Part shown: piece after piece, positions 34,521 through 42,881 of the stretch
How positions within the stretch are numbered: the stretch's first letter is position 1
How the letters are laid out: each line of letters begins with the position of its first letter
Source of the DNA: Hymenobacter gummosus
Lineage (GTDB): Bacteria; Bacteroidota; Bacteroidia; Cytophagales; Hymenobacteraceae
Assembly (NCBI RefSeq): GCF_003970915.1
Contig: NZ_RXOF01000001.1
Span: forward strand, 124,001-188,000
Length of the DNA stretch: 64,000 bases
Reading direction: 5' to 3'
Notes under the pieces: generated by a model
What the model was told of the DNA's origin: nothing
What the model saw: only the letters and a program-made list of their open reading frames with translations
Database searches by the model: none
Translations under genes and position numbers: made by a program

Positions 34521-35546
34521 ATGAAGCCTCCCCACCGCACTTCCATCACCGATTTGGCCCGGGCCCTGAACCTGTCGCCCTCCACCGTTTCGCGGGCGCT
34601 GACGGGCCACCCGCAGGTCAGCGAAACCACCAAGGCCCGGGTGCGCGAGCTGGCCGAGCAGCTGCATTTTCAGCCCAACCAGCTGGCGGCGGCCCTGCGC
34701 CGGGGCCGCAGCACCACCATCGGCGTGCTGGTGCCCTACATCACCGGCCATTTCTTCCCCGAAGTGGTCAACGGCATTGCCATCGAGGCCAGCCAGCAGG
34801 GCTACAACGTGATGATCTGCCAGTCGAACGAGGACGTGGCCCAGGAAAAGAAGAACATCGAGCTGCTGATGAATGCCCAGGTGGAGGGCATCCTGGTGTC
34901 GCTGTCGAGCACCACCCAGGACTTCGCCCACTTCGACGCGGTGCGCCAGGCCGAGGTGGGACTGGTGTTCTTCGACCGTATCGTGGAGGATATGGCCGGG
35001 CCGCGCACCTCGGCCGTGGTGCTCGACGACTACGCCGGCGCCTACCAGGCCGTCACGCACCTCATCGGGCAGGGCTGCCGGCGCATTGCCCATATTGCCG
35101 GCCCCTTGCACCTGAATATCCACCGCAACCGCCACCAGGGCTACCTCGACGCCCTGCGCGCCCACGGCCTCGAGCCCGACGAAGCCCTTATCAACCGGCA
35201 GCCGCTGGGCCTGGGCACCGGCGCCGAGTGCATGCGCCAGCTGCTGCAGCTGCCCGCGCCGCCCGACGCGGTGTTTTCGTCCAACGACATGGCCGCCGTG
35301 GGCGCCATGCAGGTGCTTAAGGCCGCCGGTCGGCGCGTACCCGACGACGTGGCGGTGGTGGGCTTCAGCAACGAGGCTTTCACCGCCCTCACCGAGCCGG
35401 CCATCAGCTCCGTGGACCAGCGCTGCCACCAGATGGGCCGCACGGCGGTGCAGCAGCTGCTCCGGCTGCTGCGCGACGAAACCCCGCCCCCCGTCGTGCT
35501 GACGCCCGAGCTGCTGGTGCGGGCCTCCTCGCAGCGGCAAGCATGA
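34521..35546 (+). CDS. LacI-family transcriptional regulator
   Basis: A 341-residue regulator with an N-terminal HTH and hinge (TSITDLARALNLSPSTVSRALTGHPQVS, then FQPNQLAAALRRG) and a periplasmic-binding-like effector domain (TIGVLVPYITGHFFPEVVNGI, AVFSSNDMAAVGAMQVL). The full length is typical. It is a stand-alone gene with its own terminator; no sugar genes are adjacent, so the effector and targets lie elsewhere. Confidence 0.95.
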   Translation: MKPPHRTSITDLARALNLSPSTVSRALTGHPQVSETTKARVRELAEQLHFQPNQLAAALRRGRSTTIGVLVPYITGHFFPEVVNGIAIEASQQGYNVMICQSNEDVAQEKKNIELLMNAQVEGILVSLSSTTQDFAHFDAVRQAEVGLVFFDRIVEDMAGPRTSAVVLDDYAGAYQAVTHLIGQGCRRIAHIAGPLHLNIHRNRHQGYLDALRAHGLEPDEALINRQPLGLGTGAECMRQLLQLPAPPDAVFSSNDMAAVGAMQVLKAAGRRVPDDVAVVGFSNEAFTALTEPAISSVDQRCHQMGRTAVQQLLRLLRDETPPPVVLTPELLVRASSQRQA

Positions 35547-35558
35547 ACTCCAAGCAAA

Positions 35559-35590
35559 AACGGCCCCGCTGAGTATTCAGCGGGGCCGTT
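35559..35590. terminator. Bidirectional terminator
   Basis: A 14-bp perfect GC-rich stem with a GTAT loop, preceded by AAAAA and followed by TTT, between the converging LacI gene and the gene at 35614. Confidence 0.9.
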
Positions 35591-35613
35591 TCAATAGCTA
35601 CGTAGCGTAACGC

Positions 35614-36816
35614 TTAGCTTTTCTTGTTGGCGTTGTAGCGGGTGCGCTGGTCCTGCACTACCTCGCTCAGCTCCTTGGCCAGCGTGTTGTAGCGCGAAAT
35701 GTCCATCAGCTTCAGCTTGGCCAGCAGACGCTCAGCCTCGTCGAAGTTGTTCATCCACAGGTTGGCTTCGGCGGCGTTGAACAGCGTGGCGGCGGTTACT
35801 TTCTCGTCGATGCGGGCCTTCTTGTCTTTCGGGTTCGACTCGGCCAGGGCCTTGTTCCACAGGGCCACGGCCTCGCCGATCTGCTTCTGGGCGTCGGCGG
35901 CGCGGGTCGGGTCGGCCAGCAGCTTGTAGCCCATCAGCGCCTTCTCGTAGGCTTGCGGGAACTCGTCGTAGTTGATTTTCTTGTCCGTTACCACCACGAT
36001 GGAGGTGTTGCGGGTGATGGGACGCTGGCCGAACTTGCTGTCGAGGTACTCAGTCACCAGCTTCATGTTGGCCTTCATCTGGTTTTCGTCGAGCTGGCGC
36101 ATGAAGGTGGTCTGGTTGGTCTTCCAGAACTTGTTCAGGCCGTCTTCGGTGGCAAAGGCTTCGGTTTTGGCCTTCACGTACTCGTTGGTGGCTTCCACCG
36201 TCTCGTCCAGCAGCACGGTGCCGTCCTTGGCCGTCACCTTCACGGCGATGGGCGACTTGTACGACACCTCGTAGGCGTGCTTCACGCCGTCGCCGAGGCT
36301 GGCGCCGCCGATTTTCGTCTGCGTGCCCTGCACGGCCAGCGGGGTGATGGGGCCCTGGGTGAAGCCGTCGAGGCTGACGGTTACGCGCAGGTCGCCATCG
36401 GCTTGGGCGCGCTGCAGGCCGCTCAGGCTCACGTACGTGGTGGCCAGGGACTTGGGGTCGTAGATTTGGGCGGTGTAGTCGGCGGCGGGAATCACGGCGT
36501 CGCCGGGCTTCCGCTCGTCGAGCACCAGGCGGTTCAGCGCCTTGGTGCCCAGCGACTGGGCCTTGTACTCTTCCTTGGCCTTGGCGGCTTTGGCCTGGGC
36601 ATCGGCAACGGCCTGCTGGTGGTCGGCTTTCTGCTGCTTCACCGCGTCGGCGTAGCGGATTACCACTTCGGGCTGGAAGGTGCGGGTGCCGGCGGGCACG
36701 GGCACCAGCGGCAGACGCACGTAATCAAAGGTAACTTTCTGCGGATCGATGCTCTGGGCCTGGGCGGCGGCTGACAGTAGCAGAGCGAAACCAAGGATGG
36801 TAGAGGTAGCGCGCAT
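35614..36816 (-). CDS. Secreted protein of unknown function
   Basis: A 400-residue protein with a signal peptide (MRATSTILGFALLLSAAAQAQ). Residues 60-95 are Lys/Ala/Gln-rich and probably helical (KADHQQAVADAQAKAAKAKEE). The middle is beta-rich (DLRVTVSLDGFTQGP, KVTAKDGTVLLDETVEA). The C-terminal third (about 290-400) looks like TPR-type helices (EKALMGYKLLADP, LFNAAEANLWMNNFDEAERLLAKLKL). I do not recognise the family. A near-consensus promoter lies upstream, so it is probably transcribed alone and may be well expressed. Confidence 0.85.
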   Translation of the reverse strand: MRATSTILGFALLLSAAAQAQSIDPQKVTFDYVRLPLVPVPAGTRTFQPEVVIRYADAVKQQKADHQQAVADAQAKAAKAKEEYKAQSLGTKALNRLVLDERKPGDAVIPAADYTAQIYDPKSLATTYVSLSGLQRAQADGDLRVTVSLDGFTQGPITPLAVQGTQTKIGGASLGDGVKHAYEVSYKSPIAVKVTAKDGTVLLDETVEATNEYVKAKTEAFATEDGLNKFWKTNQTTFMRQLDENQMKANMKLVTEYLDSKFGQRPITRNTSIVVVTDKKINYDEFPQAYEKALMGYKLLADPTRAADAQKQIGEAVALWNKALAESNPKDKKARIDEKVTAATLFNAAEANLWMNNFDEAERLLAKLKLMDISRYNTLAKELSEVVQDQRTRYNANKKS

Positions 36817-36875
36817 AAGCGGGCAAATAAGGGTGAATGAGTTGGGAAATGGAACCGGACCCTACTTTGGGTAAT

Positions 36876-36907
36876 GCAATTTACCCGGTAAAATTTTGAC
36901 GGACAAA
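36876..36907 (-). promoter_or_regulatory. Promoter of the secreted protein gene
   Basis: On the minus strand, TTTG (36907-36904), a 20-base spacer and TAAATTGC (36883-36876) approximate the Bacteroidota TTTG-N19/20-TAnnTTTG promoter. The predicted leader to the ATG at 36816 is about 53 bases. Confidence 0.55.
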
Positions 36908-37023
36908 ATATTACTCTCAATATTTTACAAATCGACTTTCCAGCCACCATCCGGGCCGATTTGCCCGGCCGACTCGACCATCCTCACCGGTTTGCAAAAT
37001 TGGCCACTGCTGATTATCAACGA

Positions 37024-37059
37024 CCAAGCGCCCCGCAACCAGGGTTGCGGGGCGCTTGG
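37024..37059. terminator. Terminator hairpin
   Basis: A 17-bp perfect stem (37024-37040 with 37043-37059) lies just downstream of the minus-strand gene ending at 37080. Confidence 0.75.
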
Positions 37060-37079
37060 CGGCTGGTCGGACTGGCGGC

Positions 37080-37490
37080 TTAGCGGGCCTTGCGAAACAG
37101 GTAGCGCGTCATGAATATGCCCTGCCCGGTGGAGCCTCCGCTCTGCAGGGTTTGCGTGAGGGGCGTCACCTGCACCAGGTCCCAGCCCTCGGCCTGCACT
37201 TCCTGCAGGTAGCGCAGGATGGTTTCCTCGTTGGCGCGCACGTTCTGCATGTTGATGCCGGTGAGGCTGAACAGGTTTTCCATCGGCGTTTCCTTGGTGC
37301 CCTTGAACTCGGGCGTGAACAGCACCCGGGAGCGGCCCAGCCCGCCCGCCACGATGCTCTCGATGGTGGTCATCTGCATGAACTGGTAGCTGCCGCTTTT
37401 GGACACCTGCGCCTCACTGCGCTGAGGCAGCAGCGGCAGCAGCAGGAGCAGCAGAGCGGGCAGGAAGCGGAGGAGGCGCGGGGTCGGCAT
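37080..37490 (-). CDS. Small secreted protein of unknown function
   Basis: A 136-residue protein with a strong signal peptide (LLRFLPALLLLLLPLLPQRSEA). The mature part contains YQFMQMTTIES, RVLFTPEFKG, LRYLQEVQAEGWDLVQVTPL and ends in a basic RYLFRKAR. This E-GW-LVQV pattern resembles DUF4177-like small domains. It is related to the protein encoded at 38167-38535: both share YQFM, YFSP/LFTP, E-GWELV and a final basic Leu/Phe-Arg segment. Function unknown. Confidence 0.75.
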   Translation of the reverse strand: MPTPRLLRFLPALLLLLLPLLPQRSEAQVSKSGSYQFMQMTTIESIVAGGLGRSRVLFTPEFKGTKETPMENLFSLTGINMQNVRANEETILRYLQEVQAEGWDLVQVTPLTQTLQSGGSTGQGIFMTRYLFRKAR

Positions 37491-37646
37491 GAGGAGTTGA
37501 TAGTAAGCGGTTTGACGCGGCCAAAAGTAGGCCCCGCCGCCCTGCCTGGCAATGCATAATGATGTGAGGCCTCCCCCTGAGCAACACGGTGCCGCCGGAG
37601 CCGGTATATGCCGGCAGAGTCCCCAATCGGCCAATTCCCTTCCCTC

Positions 37647-38195
37647 ATGCCCGCCTTTTTCGACGAGCTGCTCGGCCTGGAGGCCACCTCCGACACCATC
37701 GGCACCGGGCAGATGGGGGCCCGGGCTGTGCTGGTGTTCTTCGTGGCGCTGGCCCTGCTGCGGCTTTCGGACAAGCGCACCTTCGGCAGCAGCAGCCCCT
37801 TCGACGTGGTTATCCAGATTATCCTGGGGGCGGTGCTCAGCCGGGCCGTGGTGGCGGCCTCGCCGCTGGGCGGCACCATGGCGGCCGGCGCGGTGCTGGT
37901 GCTGCTGCACCGTTTGCTGGCCTGGGCCGCTTACCACAACCGCCTGGTGGGCCGCCTCATCAAGGGCAGCTCCTACCTGCTGGTGCAGGCCGGGCGCATT
38001 CTGTACGGCAACCTGCGCCGCAACAACCTCAGCCGCCGCGACCTGCTGCAGGGCATCCGCGAAGCGGGCAAAACCGACGACCTCACCCAGGTGCAGACCG
38101 CCCGCCTGGAACGCGACGGGCGCATCAGCGTGGTGCTGTCGACTCTGCAAACCGATTCGCCCGCGCCTACTTCGGCCGGCGCAGCAGGTAAATAG
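37647..38195 (+). CDS. YetF/DUF421-type membrane protein
   Basis: A 182-residue protein with three predicted helices and the DUF421 signature (ARAVLVFFVALALLRLSDKRTFG, SPFDVVIQIILGAVLSRAVV), then a small C-terminal alpha/beta domain (YGNLRRNNLSRRDLLQGIREAG). Function is not established for the family. An ATG 13 codons upstream at 37608 is a possible alternative start. Its 3' end overlaps the converging gene at 38167 by 29 bases. Confidence 0.85.
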   Translation: MPAFFDELLGLEATSDTIGTGQMGARAVLVFFVALALLRLSDKRTFGSSSPFDVVIQIILGAVLSRAVVAASPLGGTMAAGAVLVLLHRLLAWAAYHNRLVGRLIKGSSYLLVQAGRILYGNLRRNNLSRRDLLQGIREAGKTDDLTQVQTARLERDGRISVVLSTLQTDSPAPTSAGAAGK

Positions 38196-38535
38196 CGCCT
38201 TCGTTGCCGTCCTTGCTGTTTTCGGGCAGCACGCTCACCAGCTCCCAGCCCTGCTCCGAAAATTCCGTCAGCAGCCGGCTCATGGCCTCCCAGCCCAGCT
38301 GTTTCTCATCAAAGAGCTTGAACCCCTCCTTTTGGTAATCGGTCACTTTGATAAATTCCTTGCCTTGGTAGGCGGGCGAGAAGTAGATACGGCCGCCGAC
38401 GTAGCGCACGTGCATAAACTGGTAAGGTGGGGCCGGAGCGGCGGCCGGCGTAGTGGCGGGCCGGCTAGCCGCTGGGGCCGGGGCCGGAAACGTGAGCAGA
38501 GCAAGGCTCAGCAGGGCGACGCAGGGGAAGCGCAT
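38167..38535 (-). CDS. Small secreted protein, paralogue of 37080-37490
   Basis: A 122-residue protein with a signal peptide (MRFPCVALLSLALLTFPAPAPA) and an Ala/Pro-rich linker. The domain contains YQFMHVRYVGGRIYFSPAYQG, LLTEFSEQGWELVSVLP and ends YLLRRPK. The layout matches the protein at 37080-37490, so the two probably arose by duplication around the YetF gene. Function unknown. Confidence 0.75.
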   Translation of the reverse strand: MRFPCVALLSLALLTFPAPAPAASRPATTPAAAPAPPYQFMHVRYVGGRIYFSPAYQGKEFIKVTDYQKEGFKLFDEKQLGWEAMSRLLTEFSEQGWELVSVLPENSKDGNEGAIYLLRRPK

Positions 38536-38691
38536 AGCGGTAGTGGTAAAAATCGGGCAGCCGTGGGCGGAACAACGGTGGCCGCTGCGGCTTGCAAAAG
38601 GCCGCTGCAACAATCCGGCCGGGCTGGCGGCCGGCGGCCGTGTAACCTCTGCCGGGGTTTGCGGTATGGAGAAAAGTAAACTGTCGACCTC

Positions 38692-39369
38692 ATGCGCTTA
38701 CTCCTGGTCGAGGATGAGCCCAAGCTGGCTTCCTTCATTCAGAAAGGCTTTCAGCACGAAGGCTACGAAATGGACGTGGCCTTCGACGGCCGCACGGGCC
38801 ACTCCCTGTTCCGGCAGACGGCCTACGACCTCATCATCCTCGACGTAAACCTGCCCTTCATCAACGGCTTCGAGCTGTGCCGCCGCATCCGCGAGGACAA
38901 CCCGCGCGTGCCCGTGCTGCTGCTCACCGCCCTCGACTCGCTCGACGACAAGGTGGCCGGCTTCGAGGCCGGCACCGACGATTACCTGGTGAAGCCCTTT
39001 AAGTTTCAGGAGCTGCTGCTACGCACCCGGGCCCTCATTAAGCGCGCCTCCGACAGCACTTCCGTCAAGCGCCTGCTGCGCCTGGCCGACCTGGAGCTGA
39101 ACCTAGAAGCCAAGACCGTCACGCGCGGCGGCCGGCGCATCGACCTCACGGCCAAAGAATACGCTCTGCTCGAATACCTGCTGCTGAACCGCGGCAAAGT
39201 CATTTCCCGCGTCGACATCTCCGAGCGCGTCTGGGAGCTGGGCTTCGACACCAGCACCAACGTCATCGACGTGTACATCAGCCACCTGCGCAAAAAGCTC
39301 GACAAGGGCTTCGAGCCCAAGCTGATTCACACCGTGGTGGGCATGGGCTACGTGATGCGGGAGGAGTGA
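38692..39369 (+). CDS. OmpR-family response regulator
   Basis: A 225-residue regulator. The receiver has Asp51 in DLIILDVNLPFINGFE and Lys in DDYLVKPF; the winged-helix DNA-binding domain (about 130-225) has LTAKEYALLEYLLLNRGKVISR and a final GMGYV. It is closest in style to CusR/MprA-like regulators. It is followed by its histidine kinase after an AT-rich spacer. Confidence 0.95.
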   Translation: MRLLLVEDEPKLASFIQKGFQHEGYEMDVAFDGRTGHSLFRQTAYDLIILDVNLPFINGFELCRRIREDNPRVPVLLLTALDSLDDKVAGFEAGTDDYLVKPFKFQELLLRTRALIKRASDSTSVKRLLRLADLELNLEAKTVTRGGRRIDLTAKEYALLEYLLLNRGKVISRVDISERVWELGFDTSTNVIDVYISHLRKKLDKGFEPKLIHTVVGMGYVMREE

Positions 39370-39371
39370 TT

Positions 39372-39507
39372 CAATTAAAAATTATCAATTAAGAATTAAA
39401 AATTGACACCATCCGCCATTCAATTACACTACAGACACTACCCAAAACGGCGGTTTCAGCGCCACACGGGTGGTTTCACTGGATGAACGTGCGGTCAATT
39501 TTTAATT
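39372..39507. repeat. AT-rich spacer with inverted AATTAAAAATT motifs
   Basis: 39372-39404 holds two AATTAAAAATT-type units, and CAATTTTTAATTG (39495-39507) is their inverted counterpart. The composition contrasts sharply with the flanking GC-rich genes. It could fold as a weak long-range stem or act as a promoter region for the kinase. Confidence 0.45.
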
Positions 39508-39516
39508 GCCCCCACC

Positions 39517-40890
39517 GTGCTCGTTCGCCACAAGCTGATTCTGCGCTTCATGCTGCTGGTGGTGGCTATTCAGCTCTGCCTGACGGCTTTCGTGTACTAC
39601 TACAGCGCCCGGGCGCGCAACGAGCGGTTTTACCACCGCCTCGATACCCGCGCCCGGCAGACGGCCAGCCTGCTGATTCACCGCCTCAACCTCGACCCGC
39701 AGGTGCTGCGCCAGTTCCGCAAGCAGGACCTGCTGACCATGCACAACGGGCGCATCAGCATCTACGACGCGCGCGGCCGGCAGCTGTTTCACATTCAGCA
39801 GGATAGCCTGCCGGTGCCCATCCGCGACCGGGAGCATCTCGGGGAAATTACGCGGGAGCGGCAGGCGCGCTTCCGGGTGGGGCTGATCGAGACGCTGGGG
39901 ATGATGACGCGCCACCGCGGACAGACGTACTACGTGTTCATGGCCGGCCGCGACTACTACGGCGGGCGCGAGTTCGAGACGCTGCGGCTCATTCTCATCG
40001 TGGGCAACCTGGGGGCGCTGGTGCTTATTGCGCTGGCCGGCTGGCTGTTTGCGGTGCAGTCGCTCAGGCCACTGGCGCGCATGGTCACGGAGGTGGAGGG
40101 CATCGAGGCCACGCGGCTGAGCCGGCGGGTGGCCGAGGGCAACGGCCGCGACGAAATTGCCCAGCTGGCCATTACGTTCAACCGCGTGCTGGGCCGGCTG
40201 GAGCAGTCGTTTGAGAGCCAGAAGAACTTTCTGGCCCACGCCTCGCACGAGCTGCGCACCCCGCTTGCCAACCTGCTGGTCACCCTCGAAACCTGCGCCG
40301 CCTACGACGCCACTCTGCCCGAGGCCCGGCGCAGCGTGCACTCGGCCATCGAGGAAACGCAGAGCATCATCGAGCTGACCAACGGCCTGCTGGCCCTGGC
40401 CAAGGCCGAAGATTCGTCGTTCAGCCGCACGCAGGTGGCCCTGGATGAGTGCGTGGTGCAGGCCATTGCGGCGTGCTCGGCCAAGTACCCCGGCCGTAAT
40501 ATTCGCCTGGAAGTGGGCAGCTGGCCCGAGGCCGCCGAAGACTTGTTTGCGGTGCGCGGCAACGCCCAGCTGCTCACCACCGCCGTGCTCAACCTGCTCG
40601 ACAACGCCTGCAAGTACTCCGTCGCCGACGTGCAGGTGACGCTGGGCTACGCCTCGCCCGAGCAACTGCACCTGACCGTGGCCGACCGAGGCATCGGCAT
40701 GGCGGCGCCCGACGTGCTGCGGGTGCGCGAGCCGCTCTACCGCGCCGACAACGGCCGCGCCACGCCCGGCTACGGCCTCGGCCTGGCCATTACCGACGCC
40801 ATCGTGCGCCTGCACGGCGGCCAGCTCCGCATCGAGTCGGCGCTGGACCAGGGCACCAGCATCACGCTGGAGCTGCCGGCGGCGGTGTGA
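39517..40890 (+). CDS. Sensor histidine kinase, membrane-bound
   Basis: A 457-residue kinase with two membrane helices (about 8-28 and 158-182) bracketing a sensor domain. A HAMP linker is followed by HisKA (LAHASHELRTPLANLLVTLE) and HATPase_c (NLLDNACKYS, DRGIGM, GYGLGLAI). The start is a GTG at 39517. It pairs with the OmpR-type regulator upstream; the signal is unknown, with envelope stress or metal as family precedents. Confidence 0.93.
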   Translation: MLVRHKLILRFMLLVVAIQLCLTAFVYYYSARARNERFYHRLDTRARQTASLLIHRLNLDPQVLRQFRKQDLLTMHNGRISIYDARGRQLFHIQQDSLPVPIRDREHLGEITRERQARFRVGLIETLGMMTRHRGQTYYVFMAGRDYYGGREFETLRLILIVGNLGALVLIALAGWLFAVQSLRPLARMVTEVEGIEATRLSRRVAEGNGRDEIAQLAITFNRVLGRLEQSFESQKNFLAHASHELRTPLANLLVTLETCAAYDATLPEARRSVHSAIEETQSIIELTNGLLALAKAEDSSFSRTQVALDECVVQAIAACSAKYPGRNIRLEVGSWPEAAEDLFAVRGNAQLLTTAVLNLLDNACKYSVADVQVTLGYASPEQLHLTVADRGIGMAAPDVLRVREPLYRADNGRATPGYGLGLAITDAIVRLHGGQLRIESALDQGTSITLELPAAV

Positions 40891-40955
40891 GTGAATGAGT
40901 GAATGAGTGATTTTCGTTCTGATCATCACTCATTCACTCTATCACTCATTCACTC
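40888..40955. repeat. Inverted pair of GAGTGAAT octamer repeats
   Basis: Plus-strand GAGTGAAT units (40888-40910) and their reverse complements (40924-40955) form an inverted pair immediately after the kinase gene, probably acting as a transcript end. Same 8-base periodic family as at 28744. Confidence 0.65.
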
Positions 40956-41047
40956 CGCCACGCGCCCGTTCAGACTCTTTTAATGTCGGCTTCAGACGGT
41001 TTTAATGTCAGCGGGGGACTTTTGGGTATAACCAAGAGCTTGAGGCT

Positions 41048-41368
41048 GTGCGCTTTTCCTTTCCGCGTTTTTCCGGGGTGAGCTGGCTGCTGGCCGGGGT
41101 GCTGCTGCTGTCCCTGGCCCTGAACGCCTACTACCTCCTGCCCGGGCGGCCCCAGGGCCGGGCCTTGACGTGGCAGCTCGACGACAACGATTTCTTCGCC
41201 GAGGAAGACGAGGACGACGATGACGACCAGCCCCTGGGGCCCTCCCGGGCCGCCCTGGCCGACGAGCTGCGCCGGGCCCGTCTGCAGCTCGACCGCTGCC
41301 GGGCCACTCACACGGCCAGCCGGCCACCGGCCCCGGCGCGGCGCACGCCAGCCCACCCGCACGGCTAG
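41048..41368 (+). CDS. Small membrane protein with acidic segment, unknown
   Basis: A 106-residue frame with a GTG start. One N-terminal helix (SWLLAGVLLLSLALNAYYLLPG) is followed by a highly acidic run (residues about 45-60, mostly Asp/Glu), a short helix and an Arg/Pro-rich tail. The pattern is protein-like and its codon use matches the neighbours, but I recognise no family. It ends 36 bases before the SdiA-regulated-type gene. Confidence 0.5.
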   Translation: MRFSFPRFSGVSWLLAGVLLLSLALNAYYLLPGRPQGRALTWQLDDNDFFAEEDEDDDDDQPLGPSRAALADELRRARLQLDRCRATHTASRPPAPARRTPAHPHG

Positions 41369-41404
41369 CCTCGGCGGCTTCCCTCACCCAAACTGCTTCT
41401 GACC

Positions 41405-42250
41405 ATGTCGATAAACCTGCTGTATCCCTTGATGTTGGTGGCTACCCCGCTGGCCTTCACCCTGCTGGAAGAGCCGGCGCCGCCGGTAGCGCGCAAGATT
41501 GCGGCCTACGACTTCGCCCAGCCGGCGGCCTCCTACCCCATGCCCGCCGAGCTGCGGGAAATTTCGGGCATTGCGCTGGCTGGTCCGGGCCAGGTGGCCT
41601 GCGTGGAGGACGAGGACGGCGAGCTGTATTTCTACAACACCAGCACCAAGCGCGTGGAGCGCAAAGAGTCCTTTGCCGGCGCCGGCGACTACGAGGACGT
41701 GGCCCGCGTGGGCGACGCCTGGCTGGTACTGCGCAGCGACGGGACCATCTTCCGCTACCGCGGCAAGGAAACCACCGAGCACAAAACCGGCCTGAGCTTC
41801 GCCAACGAGCCCGAGGGCCTGACCTACGACGCGGCCAGCAATACCCTGCTGGTGGCCTGCAAGGGCGAAGCCGGCGCGGGCCTCGGCAGTGGACAGCGCG
41901 CCATCTACCGCCTGAACCCAACCACCTTGCGCATCGAGCCGCAGCCAGCCTACGTGCTGGACGTGAACCAGATATGGCCGGCCGCGGAGGGCAAGAAGGA
42001 GGGCAAATTCTCGCCCTCCGCCGTGGCCGTGCACCCGCGCACCCGGCACGTGTTCGTGTTGTCGGCGCGGCAGAACGGGCTGGTGGAGCTGGATGCAGCC
42101 GGCCGGCTGGTAGCGGCGCAGGCCCTGCCCACCGCGCTGTTTCCGCAGCCCGAAGGCCTGGCCTTCGCCGCCAACGGCGACCTGTACGTGTCGACGGAGG
42201 CGGGCAAGAAATCGGGCGAGGCGCGGGTGTACCTCTTTCGCGCCCGCTAA
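41405..42250 (+). CDS. SdiA-regulated-domain (YjiK-like) secreted beta-propeller protein
   Basis: A 281-residue protein with an N-terminal hydrophobic signal and repeats of propeller-like strands (LREISGIALAGPGQVACVEDEDGELYFY, FANEPEGLTYDAASNTLLVACKG, FSPSAVAVHPRTRHVFVLSA, FPQPEGLAFAANGDLYVSTE). This pattern defines the SdiA-regulated family, whose biochemical function is uncertain. It has no lipobox. It may be co-transcribed with the small gene at 41048. Confidence 0.8.
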   Translation: MSINLLYPLMLVATPLAFTLLEEPAPPVARKIAAYDFAQPAASYPMPAELREISGIALAGPGQVACVEDEDGELYFYNTSTKRVERKESFAGAGDYEDVARVGDAWLVLRSDGTIFRYRGKETTEHKTGLSFANEPEGLTYDAASNTLLVACKGEAGAGLGSGQRAIYRLNPTTLRIEPQPAYVLDVNQIWPAAEGKKEGKFSPSAVAVHPRTRHVFVLSARQNGLVELDAAGRLVAAQALPTALFPQPEGLAFAANGDLYVSTEAGKKSGEARVYLFRAR

Positions 42251-42337
42251 GGCCGCTGCCGCGCTACGGCCCCGCTGAACACTGCTTTTTTGCCGGCTCC
42301 GGCCGGCGTTTTCTCACTTACCACACCTTCATTGACC

Positions 42338-42799
42338 ATGAACAGCCCGAAGTATCTGCTGCTGTTGCCCGCCGCCCTGCTGCTGGCCTGCAACAAGGAC
42401 AACGACGTGAAGCCCAACCAGGTACCGGAAGCCGTGCGCAGCAGCCTGGCCGCCCGCTTCCCCAGCACCACCGATTTGGAGTGGAAGAAAGTCGGGAGCG
42501 ACTACGAGGCCGACTTTGAGGTCAACACCGTCGACCACGATGCGCTGTTTACGGCCGCCGGCGAGCTGGTGAAATACAAGCTCGACATCCCCACCACCGA
42601 GCTGCCCGAAGCCGTGCGCACGGCCATCAGCCAGCAGTACAGCGGCCTGACCATCGACGACGCCGAGCGGCTGCACATCAGCGGCAGCGAAGCCGTGCTC
42701 TACCAAGTGGAGCTGGACCGCCCCGGCAACGACCCGGACCACCACCTGGTTTTCGCGGCCGACGGCCAGCAGCCCGCCCAGCCTGCCTACTGGGACTAA
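42338..42799 (+). CDS. PepSY-like lipoprotein
   Basis: A 153-residue lipoprotein: signal and lipobox in LLLPAALLLACNKD (Cys near residue 18). The mature part has two PepSY-like/BLIP-type repeats (VPEAVRSSLAARFPSTTDLEWKKVG, LPEAVRTAISQQYSGLTIDDAERL), resembling the Bacteroidota PepSY-like DUF2874 family of envelope proteins. Its role is not known. A strong terminator follows. Confidence 0.8.
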   Translation: MNSPKYLLLLPAALLLACNKDNDVKPNQVPEAVRSSLAARFPSTTDLEWKKVGSDYEADFEVNTVDHDALFTAAGELVKYKLDIPTTELPEAVRTAISQQYSGLTIDDAERLHISGSEAVLYQVELDRPGNDPDHHLVFAADGQQPAQPAYWD

Positions 42800-42814
42800 C
42801 TCTCTCAACAGCCC

Positions 42815-42856
42815 GCCGGCTCCGGTACCCTTGGTGGCGCCGGAGCCGGCTTTTTT
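42815..42856 (+). terminator. Intrinsic terminator
   Basis: An 11-bp stem GCCGGCTCCGG / CCGGAGCCGGC (42815-42825 and 42840-42850) followed by six T's. Confidence 0.9.
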
Positions 42857-42881
42857 GTAGCCGCTTCCACCACACCAAGCC

